A stretch of DNA of 64,000 nt, taken from assembly GCF_000740675.1 (NCBI RefSeq), contig NZ_JPXI01000010.1, forward strand, positions 215,510 to 279,509, given 5' to 3'. Made by a program: the position numbers and the translations under genes. The stretch is from Massilia sp. BSC265 (GTDB lineage: Bacteria; Pseudomonadota; Gammaproteobacteria; Burkholderiales; Burkholderiaceae_D). The notes under the pieces are model-generated. The model searched no databases and was not told the DNA's origin. It saw only the letters and a program-made list of their open reading frames with translations. Shown here in pieces: positions 41,368 to 49,113 of this stretch. Positions within the stretch are counted from its first letter, which is position 1, and each line of letters opens with the position of its first letter.

Positions 41368-43428
41368 ATGTTCCCTTCCCTAGCCCGCGCACTGGCGCGC
41401 TCACCGGCGCGCTCATGCAGCTTCGTGTTCGCCGCGGCCTTGTGCCTGGCCTCGTCCGCCGCTACCGGCGCCGAAGTGGACAAGTCGGCGCCGCTCGCGC
41501 AGCGGCTGGCGGAGATCCGAGAGCTCAACAAGTACGTGCCCGAGCGCGCCATGCCGCTGCTGCTCGCGATCGAGCAGGAAGGCCGTGCGGCACCGCTGGA
41601 GCAGCGTGCCGAATTCCTCAACCAGCTCGCCAATGGCTACGACCTCCTCGGCAAGCTCGACGCTGCCAACGCCGCCGCCGACGAGCTGGTGGCGCTTGGC
41701 CGCACGCACAACAACACGGTGGCCCTGGCCAAGGGTTTGTTGCGCAAGGGCTACATGGCCTACCGCCGCTCGCAGCTGGCGGAGTCCCACCGTCTCATCT
41801 GGGAAGCCGAACGGCTCGCCTACACCACCGATGACATCGACCTGAAGGTGCGTGCGACCATTTCCTCGGGCGAGTCTTTTGCCGAGGAAGGCAACTTCCC
41901 GAAGGCGCTCGAGCGCCTGCAGGCCGCGGTGGCGCTGGCGCGCAGGCACAGCGACCCGACCCAGATCGTCATGTCGCTCAATGCCCTGATCGGCCTGTAC
42001 TCGCAAATGCGCGAGTACGACAAGGGGTTCGAAGCATTGGCCGAAGCCCTGGAAGCTGTAGAAAAGGCGCATTCGCCGGGCCGCATGTCGACCCTGAAGC
42101 ATGCCGAGTACGGCCTGGCTGTCGACACCGGCCAGTACCGGCGCGGCCTGAAGGCGCTGCAGGAAAGCCTCGCGATCGAACGCAGCATCGGCGCCGACTC
42201 GATGGCGGCCTATACGCTGGTGAACCTGTCGGACTGCTACCTGAAGCTGCGCGACTACCGCAATGCCGCGCGCTACGCCGAGGAGACCATCACCGTGGCG
42301 CGCGCACTGAACGACGCCGGGCTCGAGGCCACTGCGCGCCTGAACCTGGGCCAGGCCTATCTCGCCCTCGGCCGCCTCGCGGACGGCAAGCGCCATATCG
42401 AAGCCGGCATGACTGCTTATGAGAACCTCGGCGACCAGCCCGAGCTGCAGGCGGTGCTGGTGGAATACGGCCAGGCGCTCGAACGCGCCGGCGACCTGCC
42501 GGGCGCCCTGCGCGCCTACCACCGCGAACGCAAGATCTCGAACGAGCTGTTCGAAAAGCGCCGCCAGCGCGCCGTGCTCGACCTGCAGGAGAAATACGAG
42601 ACCGACAAGAAGCAGCGCCAGATCGAACTGCTGCGCAGCGAGAACGAAGTCAACCGCCTGCAGCAGCGCGTGATGTGGCTGCTGGCGGCCGTGTTCGCCC
42701 TGGCCTCGGTCGTGGTCGGCCTGCTCTACCGCAAGGTGCGCCAGGCCAACGCCAAGCTCCACGAGAAGAACAAGGAACTCAAGCAGCAGAGCGTACGCGA
42801 CCCGCTGACCGGGCTGTACAACCGCCGCCACTTCCTGGACTACATGCGCAGCATGCCACAACCGAACCCGCAGGCCGCCGCCAGCGAGCACTGCGGCGCA
42901 CTCTTCCTGCTGGACGTCGACCACTTCAAGCACATCAACGATACCTGGGGCCACGCGGCCGGCGATGCGGTGCTGACGGCGATTTCCAACAGCCTGCGCG
43001 AGATCCTGCGCGAGACCGACATGATCGTGCGTTGGGGCGGCGAAGAGTTCCTGGCCTTCCTGCCCGCGATCCCGCGCGCGGGGCTGGACGAAGTGGCGCA
43101 GCGCATCCTGGCCGGCATCTCGGCGGTGAAGATCGCGCACGGCGGCCAGACCCTCCATGCGAACGTGTCGATCGGCTTCGCACCCTTCCCGCTGTGCTGC
43201 GGCGGGCTGGTACTGCCATGGGAACGCGCGGTCAACCTGGTGGACATGGCGCTCTACCTGGCGAAGTCGCACGGGCGCAACCGCGCCTATGGGGTGCAGG
43301 GCTTCGGCGACCCGTCGCAGGTGTGCGTGGAAGAGATCGAGCAGAACCTCGAGCAGGCCTGGCGCGCGGGGCAGGTCAGGATGTCGATGGTGGCGGGGAG
43401 CCAGCCGGAGTTACGCGCGAGCGCGTGA
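41368..43428 (+). CDS. TPR-containing membrane diguanylate cyclase (GGDEF)
   Basis: A 686-residue protein: signal/anchor (about 8-35), a long helical tetratricopeptide-like region (about 50-400) outside the membrane, a coiled coil (about 395-430), one transmembrane helix (VMWLLAAVFALASVVVGLLY), and a GGDEF domain. The active site is GGEEF (557-561) and the inhibitory RxxD site is present as RETD (548-551), exactly five residues earlier, so the enzyme should make cyclic di-GMP from GTP and be feedback-inhibited. The start chosen is an ATG; a GTG nine codons upstream is possible. TPR-GGDEF proteins sense a protein or ligand in the periplasm; the partner is unknown. Confidence 0.92.
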   Translation: MFPSLARALARSPARSCSFVFAAALCLASSAATGAEVDKSAPLAQRLAEIRELNKYVPERAMPLLLAIEQEGRAAPLEQRAEFLNQLANGYDLLGKLDAANAAADELVALGRTHNNTVALAKGLLRKGYMAYRRSQLAESHRLIWEAERLAYTTDDIDLKVRATISSGESFAEEGNFPKALERLQAAVALARRHSDPTQIVMSLNALIGLYSQMREYDKGFEALAEALEAVEKAHSPGRMSTLKHAEYGLAVDTGQYRRGLKALQESLAIERSIGADSMAAYTLVNLSDCYLKLRDYRNAARYAEETITVARALNDAGLEATARLNLGQAYLALGRLADGKRHIEAGMTAYENLGDQPELQAVLVEYGQALERAGDLPGALRAYHRERKISNELFEKRRQRAVLDLQEKYETDKKQRQIELLRSENEVNRLQQRVMWLLAAVFALASVVVGLLYRKVRQANAKLHEKNKELKQQSVRDPLTGLYNRRHFLDYMRSMPQPNPQAAASEHCGALFLLDVDHFKHINDTWGHAAGDAVLTAISNSLREILRETDMIVRWGGEEFLAFLPAIPRAGLDEVAQRILAGISAVKIAHGGQTLHANVSIGFAPFPLCCGGLVLPWERAVNLVDMALYLAKSHGRNRAYGVQGFGDPSQVCVEEIEQNLEQAWRAGQVRMSMVAGSQPELRASA

Positions 43429-43447
43429 TGTTTTGTAGGCATGGTCC

Positions 43448-43489
43448 GGTCCGGTGGACGGGAGTACGCTCTGTCGACCGCACGTTCAA
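43448..43489. repeat. GGTCCGGTGGAC repeat, copy 2
   Basis: Twelve bases identical to copy 1 at 36794 and further similarity along about 42 bases (shared CGCT, CGACCGC and CGT.CAA blocks). It lies just after the diguanylate cyclase stop. Confidence 0.55.
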
Positions 43490-43504
43490 TTCAAGTATGC
43501 ACCA

Positions 43505-43560
43505 CTGCAATTATTCCCCGATCTGGGCGTCTTGAATATGCAATTCTGCAATAATTCCCC
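43505..43560. repeat. Two 15-bp direct repeats
   Basis: CTGCAATTATTCCCC (43505-43519) and CTGCAATAATTCCCC (43546-43560) differ at one base and are 41 bases apart. They may be protein-binding sites or repeat debris. The remaining bases to 43623 include a short GGCCGGCC/GGCCGGC dyad around ACCCTAC. Confidence 0.5.
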
Positions 43561-43623
43561 AGGCTGAACGCGAGCCGGGAGGGCCGGCCACCCTACGGCC
43601 GGCACAACATCCACCGGGCCGAG

Positions 43624-43920
43624 TCAATCCACCACTTCCTGGATCTTCTCGCCGACGTCTTCCACCTTCCTGCCGACTTCCTCGGTGGCCCGCTTCAGGC
43701 CGCCCTTGGCATCCCGGGTGGCGTCCTCGACCTTGTCGCGCGCTTCGTCGGCGGCGCGGTCGACCTTGGCCAGTTCCTGGTCCACCTGGCGCGAAACCTT
43801 TGCGCCGGCGTCGTCCAGCGCCTTGCCGGCACGCTGCGCCGGTCCCATCGCTTCTTCGTCACGGCTGCAGCCTGCCAGCGCGGCAAGCAGCAGCAGCGTG
43901 CCCAACATGCTCGTTTTCAT
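43624..43920 (-). CDS. Small lipoprotein with long amphipathic helix
   Basis: A 98-residue putative lipoprotein. The signal ends in the lipobox LLAALAGC, with the acylated Cys followed by SRDE. The rest is a charged, repeating helix (DQELAKVDRAADEARDKVED) resembling LEA/apolipoprotein-type or YtxH-like stress proteins. The start at 43920 was chosen over one four codons upstream because of the GGTGGAG site. It lies 97 bases downstream of the tubulin-like operon in the same direction, and may or may not belong to it. Confidence 0.75.
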   Translation of the reverse strand: MKTSMLGTLLLLAALAGCSRDEEAMGPAQRAGKALDDAGAKVSRQVDQELAKVDRAADEARDKVEDATRDAKGGLKRATEEVGRKVEDVGEKIQEVVD

Positions 43921-44017
43921 GTTCGACTCCACCTGTCTGCTTGCCGGTCAGCATACACCCGCGCCGGAAAATGCGGCTGACGCTTGGCGTGGCTGGCGCC
44001 TCCCCCGGGGCGCATGC

Positions 44018-44911
44018 TCACTCGTTGCGCGTGGGATCGGCCAGCGGATGCTCGCGCTCGTCGATGATCTCCTGCCGGAGGGCGCGCGTCCGGTCATCCT
44101 CGCCCCAGCGCCTGGTGAACGTGGCCAGCCTGGCCAGCGCCTTGTCGTAGGCGCGTGCACGCCGCAGTTTCTTGATCGCGCCGCTGGCGTCCTCCCAGGC
44201 CTTGGCGCGCTGTTCGGCGCGCGTGCAGTCTGCGGCCGCCTTGTTCAGCGACTGCTGCACCTGGCGCAGCTGCTCGGGCGTGGCGCGGGTATTGCGCAGG
44301 GCGATCAGCTCGTCCTGCGCTTCCCTTGCCTTGCACTCGACGGCCAGCGCCACCGCACGCTCCATGCGCCGCTCGATGCGGCTGCCCTCGGGACGCACCG
44401 TCATCCAGATCAGCCATAGCACCACCAGCGCGGCGATCCACCAGCGCAGCCCGAGCGGCGCCCGCCGCGGTGGCGGCGCCGGCGCCGGGCCTGCTGCAGC
44501 GCGGCCGACGCCGGGTGGCGGCGGAATGCCGCGTCCCGGCTGCGGCTGTGCTTGCGGCTGGCCCTGCCGTTGGCCTTGCGGCTGCGCTTGCGTCCCTGTA
44601 GTCGGGTGCGGGGGCGGCGGCGTGAACGGCGCCGGCGTCGGCGCCGGCGTCGGCGCGGGCGTGGGCGTGGGCGGAGCCGGTGCCGCCTCGAATGGCGCGG
44701 CTGCGGCTGCGGCTGCCGGCGCCGGCGCGGCGCGTGGCGGTTCCGCCGGCGGTTTCACCAGTACCGGCGGCGCACGATCCGGCGCCGGCCGGACGGCCTG
44801 CTGGGGCGTGCCGCACCAGGGACAGAAGTTCACCCGCCTCGGCATCAGGCGCCCGCAGTGCGGGCCGATGCAGCGGTAGACCGCGTCGTCTTGCACCATG
44901 CCGTCCTTCAT
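44018..44911 (-). CDS. Zinc-ribbon membrane protein, last gene of the tubulin-like operon
   Basis: A 297-residue protein. Four cysteines (C14, C19, C30, C33) in YRCIGPHCG and FCPWCG form an N-terminal zinc ribbon. A very long Pro/Ala/Gln-rich linker (about 40-150) leads to one transmembrane helix (about 155-172, LRWWIAALVVLWLIWMTV), and the C-terminal 120 residues are a charged coiled-coil-like domain (RMERAVALAVECKAREAQDE). By charge the N-terminal ribbon is cytoplasmic and the helical domain probably outside. Its start overlaps the stop of the tubulin-like gene by four bases. I do not recognise the family beyond the zinc ribbon. Confidence 0.75.
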   Translation of the reverse strand: MKDGMVQDDAVYRCIGPHCGRLMPRRVNFCPWCGTPQQAVRPAPDRAPPVLVKPPAEPPRAAPAPAAAAAAAPFEAAPAPPTPTPAPTPAPTPAPFTPPPPHPTTGTQAQPQGQRQGQPQAQPQPGRGIPPPPGVGRAAAGPAPAPPPRRAPLGLRWWIAALVVLWLIWMTVRPEGSRIERRMERAVALAVECKAREAQDELIALRNTRATPEQLRQVQQSLNKAAADCTRAEQRAKAWEDASGAIKKLRRARAYDKALARLATFTRRWGEDDRTRALRQEIIDEREHPLADPTRNE

Positions 44912-47900
44912 TCGGGATCGGGAATACCGTCACCGGCACTGCCCGGGACATCGTCCGGGTCGGGAATCGCGTCAAGCAGCACAGCCGCCAGTTCCGGCAG
45001 CGCGCCCACCGTGCTCCACTTGTCCAGCCTGGGGTTCCAGGCCATGTTCCAGGCGCGCGTCGACCCGTCGATCTCGCCGCGCGCGGCCTGGCCCGCGATG
45101 TCATCGATCGTGTACGGACCACGCTGGGCGCCCTGCACGAACAGCTTGAAGCGTGGCCCGTCCGCCTGCCCGGCGACATGCACGGCCGGCGCAGCCTTGG
45201 CCAGGTCCGGCGATGCCGCAGCCCGCCCCTGCAGCACTGCCGCCGCATGGGCATCGCTGTGCAGGTATTGCGGCAGGATCACGCGCTTGTCCACCGGCCG
45301 CTCGACTTCCCAGCTGTAGGCATCGCTGGCGGAATCCGGCACCGCTTCGGTCCATCCCTGGATGCTGCTGAGTGCGGTCTCGATCTGGATCGGCGCCAAC
45401 GTGGGGTCGAGCGCGGCGGCGCGGCGGATCCACCCGTCGTACAGGCGCCGCGCGGTGATGTTCGGCAGCGAGGGCGACGGCAACTGGGCGCCGGTCTCGT
45501 CCACCTCCAAACGCGGCTCGTACACGCGCAGCTGGTAGTAGCGCATCAGGGCCGCCAGCAGCACCAGCTGGTGCGGCCCCACGTTCGCCAGGCGGTGGCG
45601 CACCGCGCCGATCACCCCGTCGCGGTAGTACGGCGGCAGGCCGTTGGAGCGGATCGCGTATTCGTTGCCGATCTGGAGCCACTCGCCCGACCCCGGCTCG
45701 ACCTCGAACAGGTATTGGCCGCGCGGCTGGAAGCTGGCCTCGCGGTCGCCCAGGTCGGCCTTGCGGCGGATGACGCCGAGCGCGATCGCCTGCAGGAACC
45801 ATTCATAGTCGTCGGCCAGGCGGTTCAGTTCATCCATCGAAGGCGACAGCGGATGGCGGAAGCGCGTGGCGTCGAAATGCAGGTGGGTCGGGATCTTCGG
45901 GTTCTCGATCTGGTACGAGGCGCGCCAGGTCGGCAGGCCGCGCAGCACCGTCATCGGATAGCCCGAGAGCTCGATGTAGCACACCGCCTTGCCGGAAATA
46001 CCCGTGTTGACGACCGACAGCAGGTCGCCGTGGAAGTACCCGGTGGGCACGGCGGCGCGCAGCTCCGCCTCCATCTTGCGCCAGGCGCTCACGTCGCCGA
46101 CGCCGATGAAGCACTTGAACTGGTCGGCATTCGGCGTGAACTCGGCCGAGAAGCGCGCGTTCACCCACGGCATGGCGCTGCGGATCCACTCGGCGAACAC
46201 GCGCTGGCGCTCCTGCGGGCTCATGGCGGACAAGCGTTCCAGCAGCGGATCGACCGGTTCCGGCTGCTCCAGCTCCTGGGTGGACAGCTGCAACTGGGCG
46301 CGGCGGAACAGCTTGAGCAGCAGGTCGGCGCGCAGGCGCTCGTCGCCCAGCTGCGGGAACAGGCGCGCGGAGCCGCCGAATTCCAGCAGCACTTCCTCGC
46401 TCCAGCTACTGACGTCGCCTGTAAGGCGCACCGGTGGCGGCAGCGTGTCGCCGGCGAGCTTGATGTAGGTGGCGTGTTCCTGGCGTGCGTCGGCACGCAG
46501 CTGGCTGATGCGCTGGTCGGCGGCCGCCAGCATGGCCGCCACCATCCGCCGGCCTTCCTGGAATTCGCCGGCGACCCCGGTCCACTGGGCATTCCCGTAC
46601 TCGTCGGGCGCCTGCGGCTCGCCCAGCCAAGCCGACATATTGCGCATCACCTCGATCGATTGGCCTGCCGCGACCGCCAGCAGGTGGAAGCGCAGGTAGT
46701 CGGCGATGTCGCGCTTGAGGTGGTTCATCACCTCGCGCGCCTGTGGCTCCTTGCCGAACAGGCGGCCGGCGGCCTGCGACAGGTTGTTCAGCGATTCTTC
46801 CACCTGGCGCGTGCGCAGCGCGTCGCGGATGTCGCGGTAGCGCCGGCCGTTGCGCTCGGCATTCGCGATGTCGCGCTGGGACAGGCGCGCCTTGACTTGC
46901 TCCAGCAGCGACAGCACGAATTCCAGGCCACCCTGCTTGCGGTCGTCCAGCAGGGCATACAGGCGGTCGCGCACGCGGGTCTTCTGGCGGGCAGTGACCT
47001 CGCCCGTGTGGCGCTTGATGCGGTCTTCGCTGGTCTCGGCGGTGGCGCCGGCCTCGCGGATGGCGTCGCGTTCCAGCTGCGGCAGCAGTTCGGCCACCTT
47101 CTCGCGCCACTGCTTGATGTCGTAGGACGCCATGATGCGGTCGACCTCGAGCTGCACCTTGCTCTCGACGCGTTCGAGCAGCAGGCGTCCGTCCTTGTCG
47201 AGCAGGAGCGTGCCGGTGAGCGCATATTCCGGGAAAGGCGTCACGTCCACGGTGCCCTTGCGGAAATCCGGGAAGATGTCGAAGGGGCGCTCGGCCATGT
47301 CCATCTGCTCGCGCATGAAGCTGTCGCGCTCCGCATCGCCGGCGCGCCGCGCATTCCCGGCGCTGCCGTCCGAACCAACGATGCCGAAAAAGGCCTTCAC
47401 CATCAGCCCGGCCAGCTCGTAGGCGCGGATGTCGTCGCGCAGGCTCTGCTGGGTGTCGAGCACGGCCTGCCCGAAGGCGGAGTAGGCCTTGGAATAGGAC
47501 AGGCGCATGTCGCCGAAGCGCTGCTCGGGCACGCGCGGGTTATAGGGGCCGAGCTTGTGCTGCTGCTGGTTGACCGCCACCGAGCGCTTGCGGTTGGCGA
47601 AATCGGCCGAGGCGAAGTCTTCGAACAGGGTGTCGGCCACCATCTGGTAGACGTCCTTGACGTCGAGCGTGGCCTTGTTGGCGAGGTTGGCGGTGTCGAC
47701 GAAGTACACGTCGTCGAAAGGCGCACCACGGCCCACGATACTGTCCGGGTCCATCCAGTGGACCTGCGCGTTCATGTCGCGCATCGCCGTCTCCAGTTCC
47801 ATCAGGGTGGCGTAGGCATTGGCCTCGGTGCGTTCCTTGTTGGCCTTGGCGAAGCCGCCGGGCATCAGGAGCACCAGGTCGACCTGGCTGTCCGACACCT

Positions 47901-48585
47901 CCTGGCGGGCGATGGCCTTCGACAGCCAGCCCAGGTCCAGCACGCTGCCGGCGCCGGTGCCGCCGGCGCAGGAAGCGATGACGACGATGCGGAACTTCGA
48001 GGTGTCGACCTGCAGGCCGAGGCGCTGGTAGTTCTCCTTGCGCTCGATGCCGGCATTGCTGCCGAGGGAATTCAGCGCGCCCTTGATGCGCCCCCGCAGC
48101 TTGGGATACTTGTCGTAGAGGTAGAGCCGAGCCAGGGCGCGGATCTGGCCCGCCCCTTTCGAGGGATCGATGCCGAGCGAACGCAGCTTTTTGGGACGCA
48201 GCGGCATCCAGCTTTCGATCAGGGGAAAGCGCGCCAGGCTGTCGTCGGACTCGTGATACTGCGGCAGGTCGAGCGGCTCGACCAAACGCTCCTCGTCGGT
48301 CAGCTTCACCAGTTCGAACCAGGGATCGGTGCGCTGCGACTTGCCCTCGTCGATGACCGCGTTGTTGTCGAGGTCGAAGTGCAGGAAGCGCGCCACCGGG
48401 AAGTCGGCGATCGACTCGACCCGGGTCGGATTGTGCCGGTTCCAGACCGCCGACAGGATGCGGCGCCGGATGCGCATCATCACTTCCATGCCGGTGCCGC
48501 CGGCGCCGATGAACAGCGTCGGGCGCAGGTCGACCTTGAGCTCGGCCTTGGCGTTCAGTGCTGCTGGGTTGGGGAAATCTGCCAT
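44908..48585 (-). CDS. Bacterial tubulin-like protein (Tubulin_2 type) with C-terminal GYF_2-like domain
   Basis: A 1225-residue cytoplasmic protein. The N-terminus has a GAGGTG glycine loop (27-32) and, at 208-214, GGTGAGS in IVVIASCAGGTGAGSV, the tubulin/FtsZ nucleotide signature. This pattern is that of the large Tubulin_2 family rather than FtsZ. A long mainly helical middle follows (about 450-1000) with charged, coiled-coil-like stretches. The C-terminal 55 residues before the tail (about 1145-1199, FVQGAQRGPYTIDDIAGQ ... STVGALPEL) look like a GYF_2/DUF4339 domain. It is the core of a five-gene operon with zinc-ribbon and membrane proteins; GTP binding and polymerisation are inferred, not shown. 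Confidence 0.82.
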   Translation of the reverse strand: MADFPNPAALNAKAELKVDLRPTLFIGAGGTGMEVMMRIRRRILSAVWNRHNPTRVESIADFPVARFLHFDLDNNAVIDEGKSQRTDPWFELVKLTDEERLVEPLDLPQYHESDDSLARFPLIESWMPLRPKKLRSLGIDPSKGAGQIRALARLYLYDKYPKLRGRIKGALNSLGSNAGIERKENYQRLGLQVDTSKFRIVVIASCAGGTGAGSVLDLGWLSKAIARQEVSDSQVDLVLLMPGGFAKANKERTEANAYATLMELETAMRDMNAQVHWMDPDSIVGRGAPFDDVYFVDTANLANKATLDVKDVYQMVADTLFEDFASADFANRKRSVAVNQQQHKLGPYNPRVPEQRFGDMRLSYSKAYSAFGQAVLDTQQSLRDDIRAYELAGLMVKAFFGIVGSDGSAGNARRAGDAERDSFMREQMDMAERPFDIFPDFRKGTVDVTPFPEYALTGTLLLDKDGRLLLERVESKVQLEVDRIMASYDIKQWREKVAELLPQLERDAIREAGATAETSEDRIKRHTGEVTARQKTRVRDRLYALLDDRKQGGLEFVLSLLEQVKARLSQRDIANAERNGRRYRDIRDALRTRQVEESLNNLSQAAGRLFGKEPQAREVMNHLKRDIADYLRFHLLAVAAGQSIEVMRNMSAWLGEPQAPDEYGNAQWTGVAGEFQEGRRMVAAMLAAADQRISQLRADARQEHATYIKLAGDTLPPPVRLTGDVSSWSEEVLLEFGGSARLFPQLGDERLRADLLLKLFRRAQLQLSTQELEQPEPVDPLLERLSAMSPQERQRVFAEWIRSAMPWVNARFSAEFTPNADQFKCFIGVGDVSAWRKMEAELRAAVPTGYFHGDLLSVVNTGISGKAVCYIELSGYPMTVLRGLPTWRASYQIENPKIPTHLHFDATRFRHPLSPSMDELNRLADDYEWFLQAIALGVIRRKADLGDREASFQPRGQYLFEVEPGSGEWLQIGNEYAIRSNGLPPYYRDGVIGAVRHRLANVGPHQLVLLAALMRYYQLRVYEPRLEVDETGAQLPSPSLPNITARRLYDGWIRRAAALDPTLAPIQIETALSSIQGWTEAVPDSASDAYSWEVERPVDKRVILPQYLHSDAHAAAVLQGRAAASPDLAKAAPAVHVAGQADGPRFKLFVQGAQRGPYTIDDIAGQAARGEIDGSTRAWNMAWNPRLDKWSTVGALPELAAVLLDAIPDPDDVPGSAGDGIPDPE

Positions 48586-48613
48586 GTCAGTCTTTCGGAT
48601 ACGTAGTGATGCG

Positions 48614-49072
48614 TTACCTGCGGCCGATGAACAGGGCCGCGACCAGCGCCACGAGGCCCACGGCCACCAGGGGACCGGTGACCGCGAAGGTCAGGAACTT
48701 GCTGGCGTTGATGATGGCCAGGACCGCGGCGGCCGAGAGAAAAGCCAGGCCGACGAACAGCAGCCAGCCGGCGCTGCCTGCCGACGAGGGCGCGACGCGC
48801 CGCACCACCAGGTGGTGCACGTAGGCGTTGCGCACGAAGAAGTACACCACCAGCAGGATCACGAACACCGCCGCGCCGATGGCCAGGTCGCGCGTCGAGG
48901 TGTCGGTGGCCGGCACCGGCGCGGTTGTCGTTCCGGGCACGACCTCGACCGGACGGCCGGCAGTTTCCGGCTGGGTCTGCGGCAGCGTGTCCTGGGGCGA
49001 GGCCGATTCCTCGGGCAGCTTGAAGCCGGGATCGGCTGGCGATGGTGCGCTGGGTGCTTGGGTGCCTTGCAT
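48614..49072 (-). CDS. Small membrane protein of the tubulin-like operon
   Basis: A 152-residue protein. Residues 1 to about 60 are a Pro/Thr-rich, unstructured tail; then three hydrophobic segments (about 64-80, 101-118, 127-148). No enzymatic motif is visible. An AAAGGA site precedes the start. It lies 28 bases upstream of the tubulin-like gene and 41 bases downstream of the vWA-like gene, all in the same direction, and may anchor the complex in the membrane. Confidence 0.78.
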   Translation of the reverse strand: MQGTQAPSAPSPADPGFKLPEESASPQDTLPQTQPETAGRPVEVVPGTTTAPVPATDTSTRDLAIGAAVFVILLVVYFFVRNAYVHHLVVRRVAPSSAGSAGWLLFVGLAFLSAAAVLAIINASKFLTFAVTGPLVAVGLVALVAALFIGRR

Positions 49073-49113
49073 GGTGAATCCTTTCTTCTTCTTTATTGTT
49101 AGTAACGATGGTT

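Noticed and set aside
44680..48606. Very long open frame (over 1300 codons) on the plus strand
   Set aside because: It is antisense to the tubulin-like gene and its composition (His, Gln, Arg, Ala and Val-rich, no domains) is that of the complementary strand of GC-rich coding DNA.
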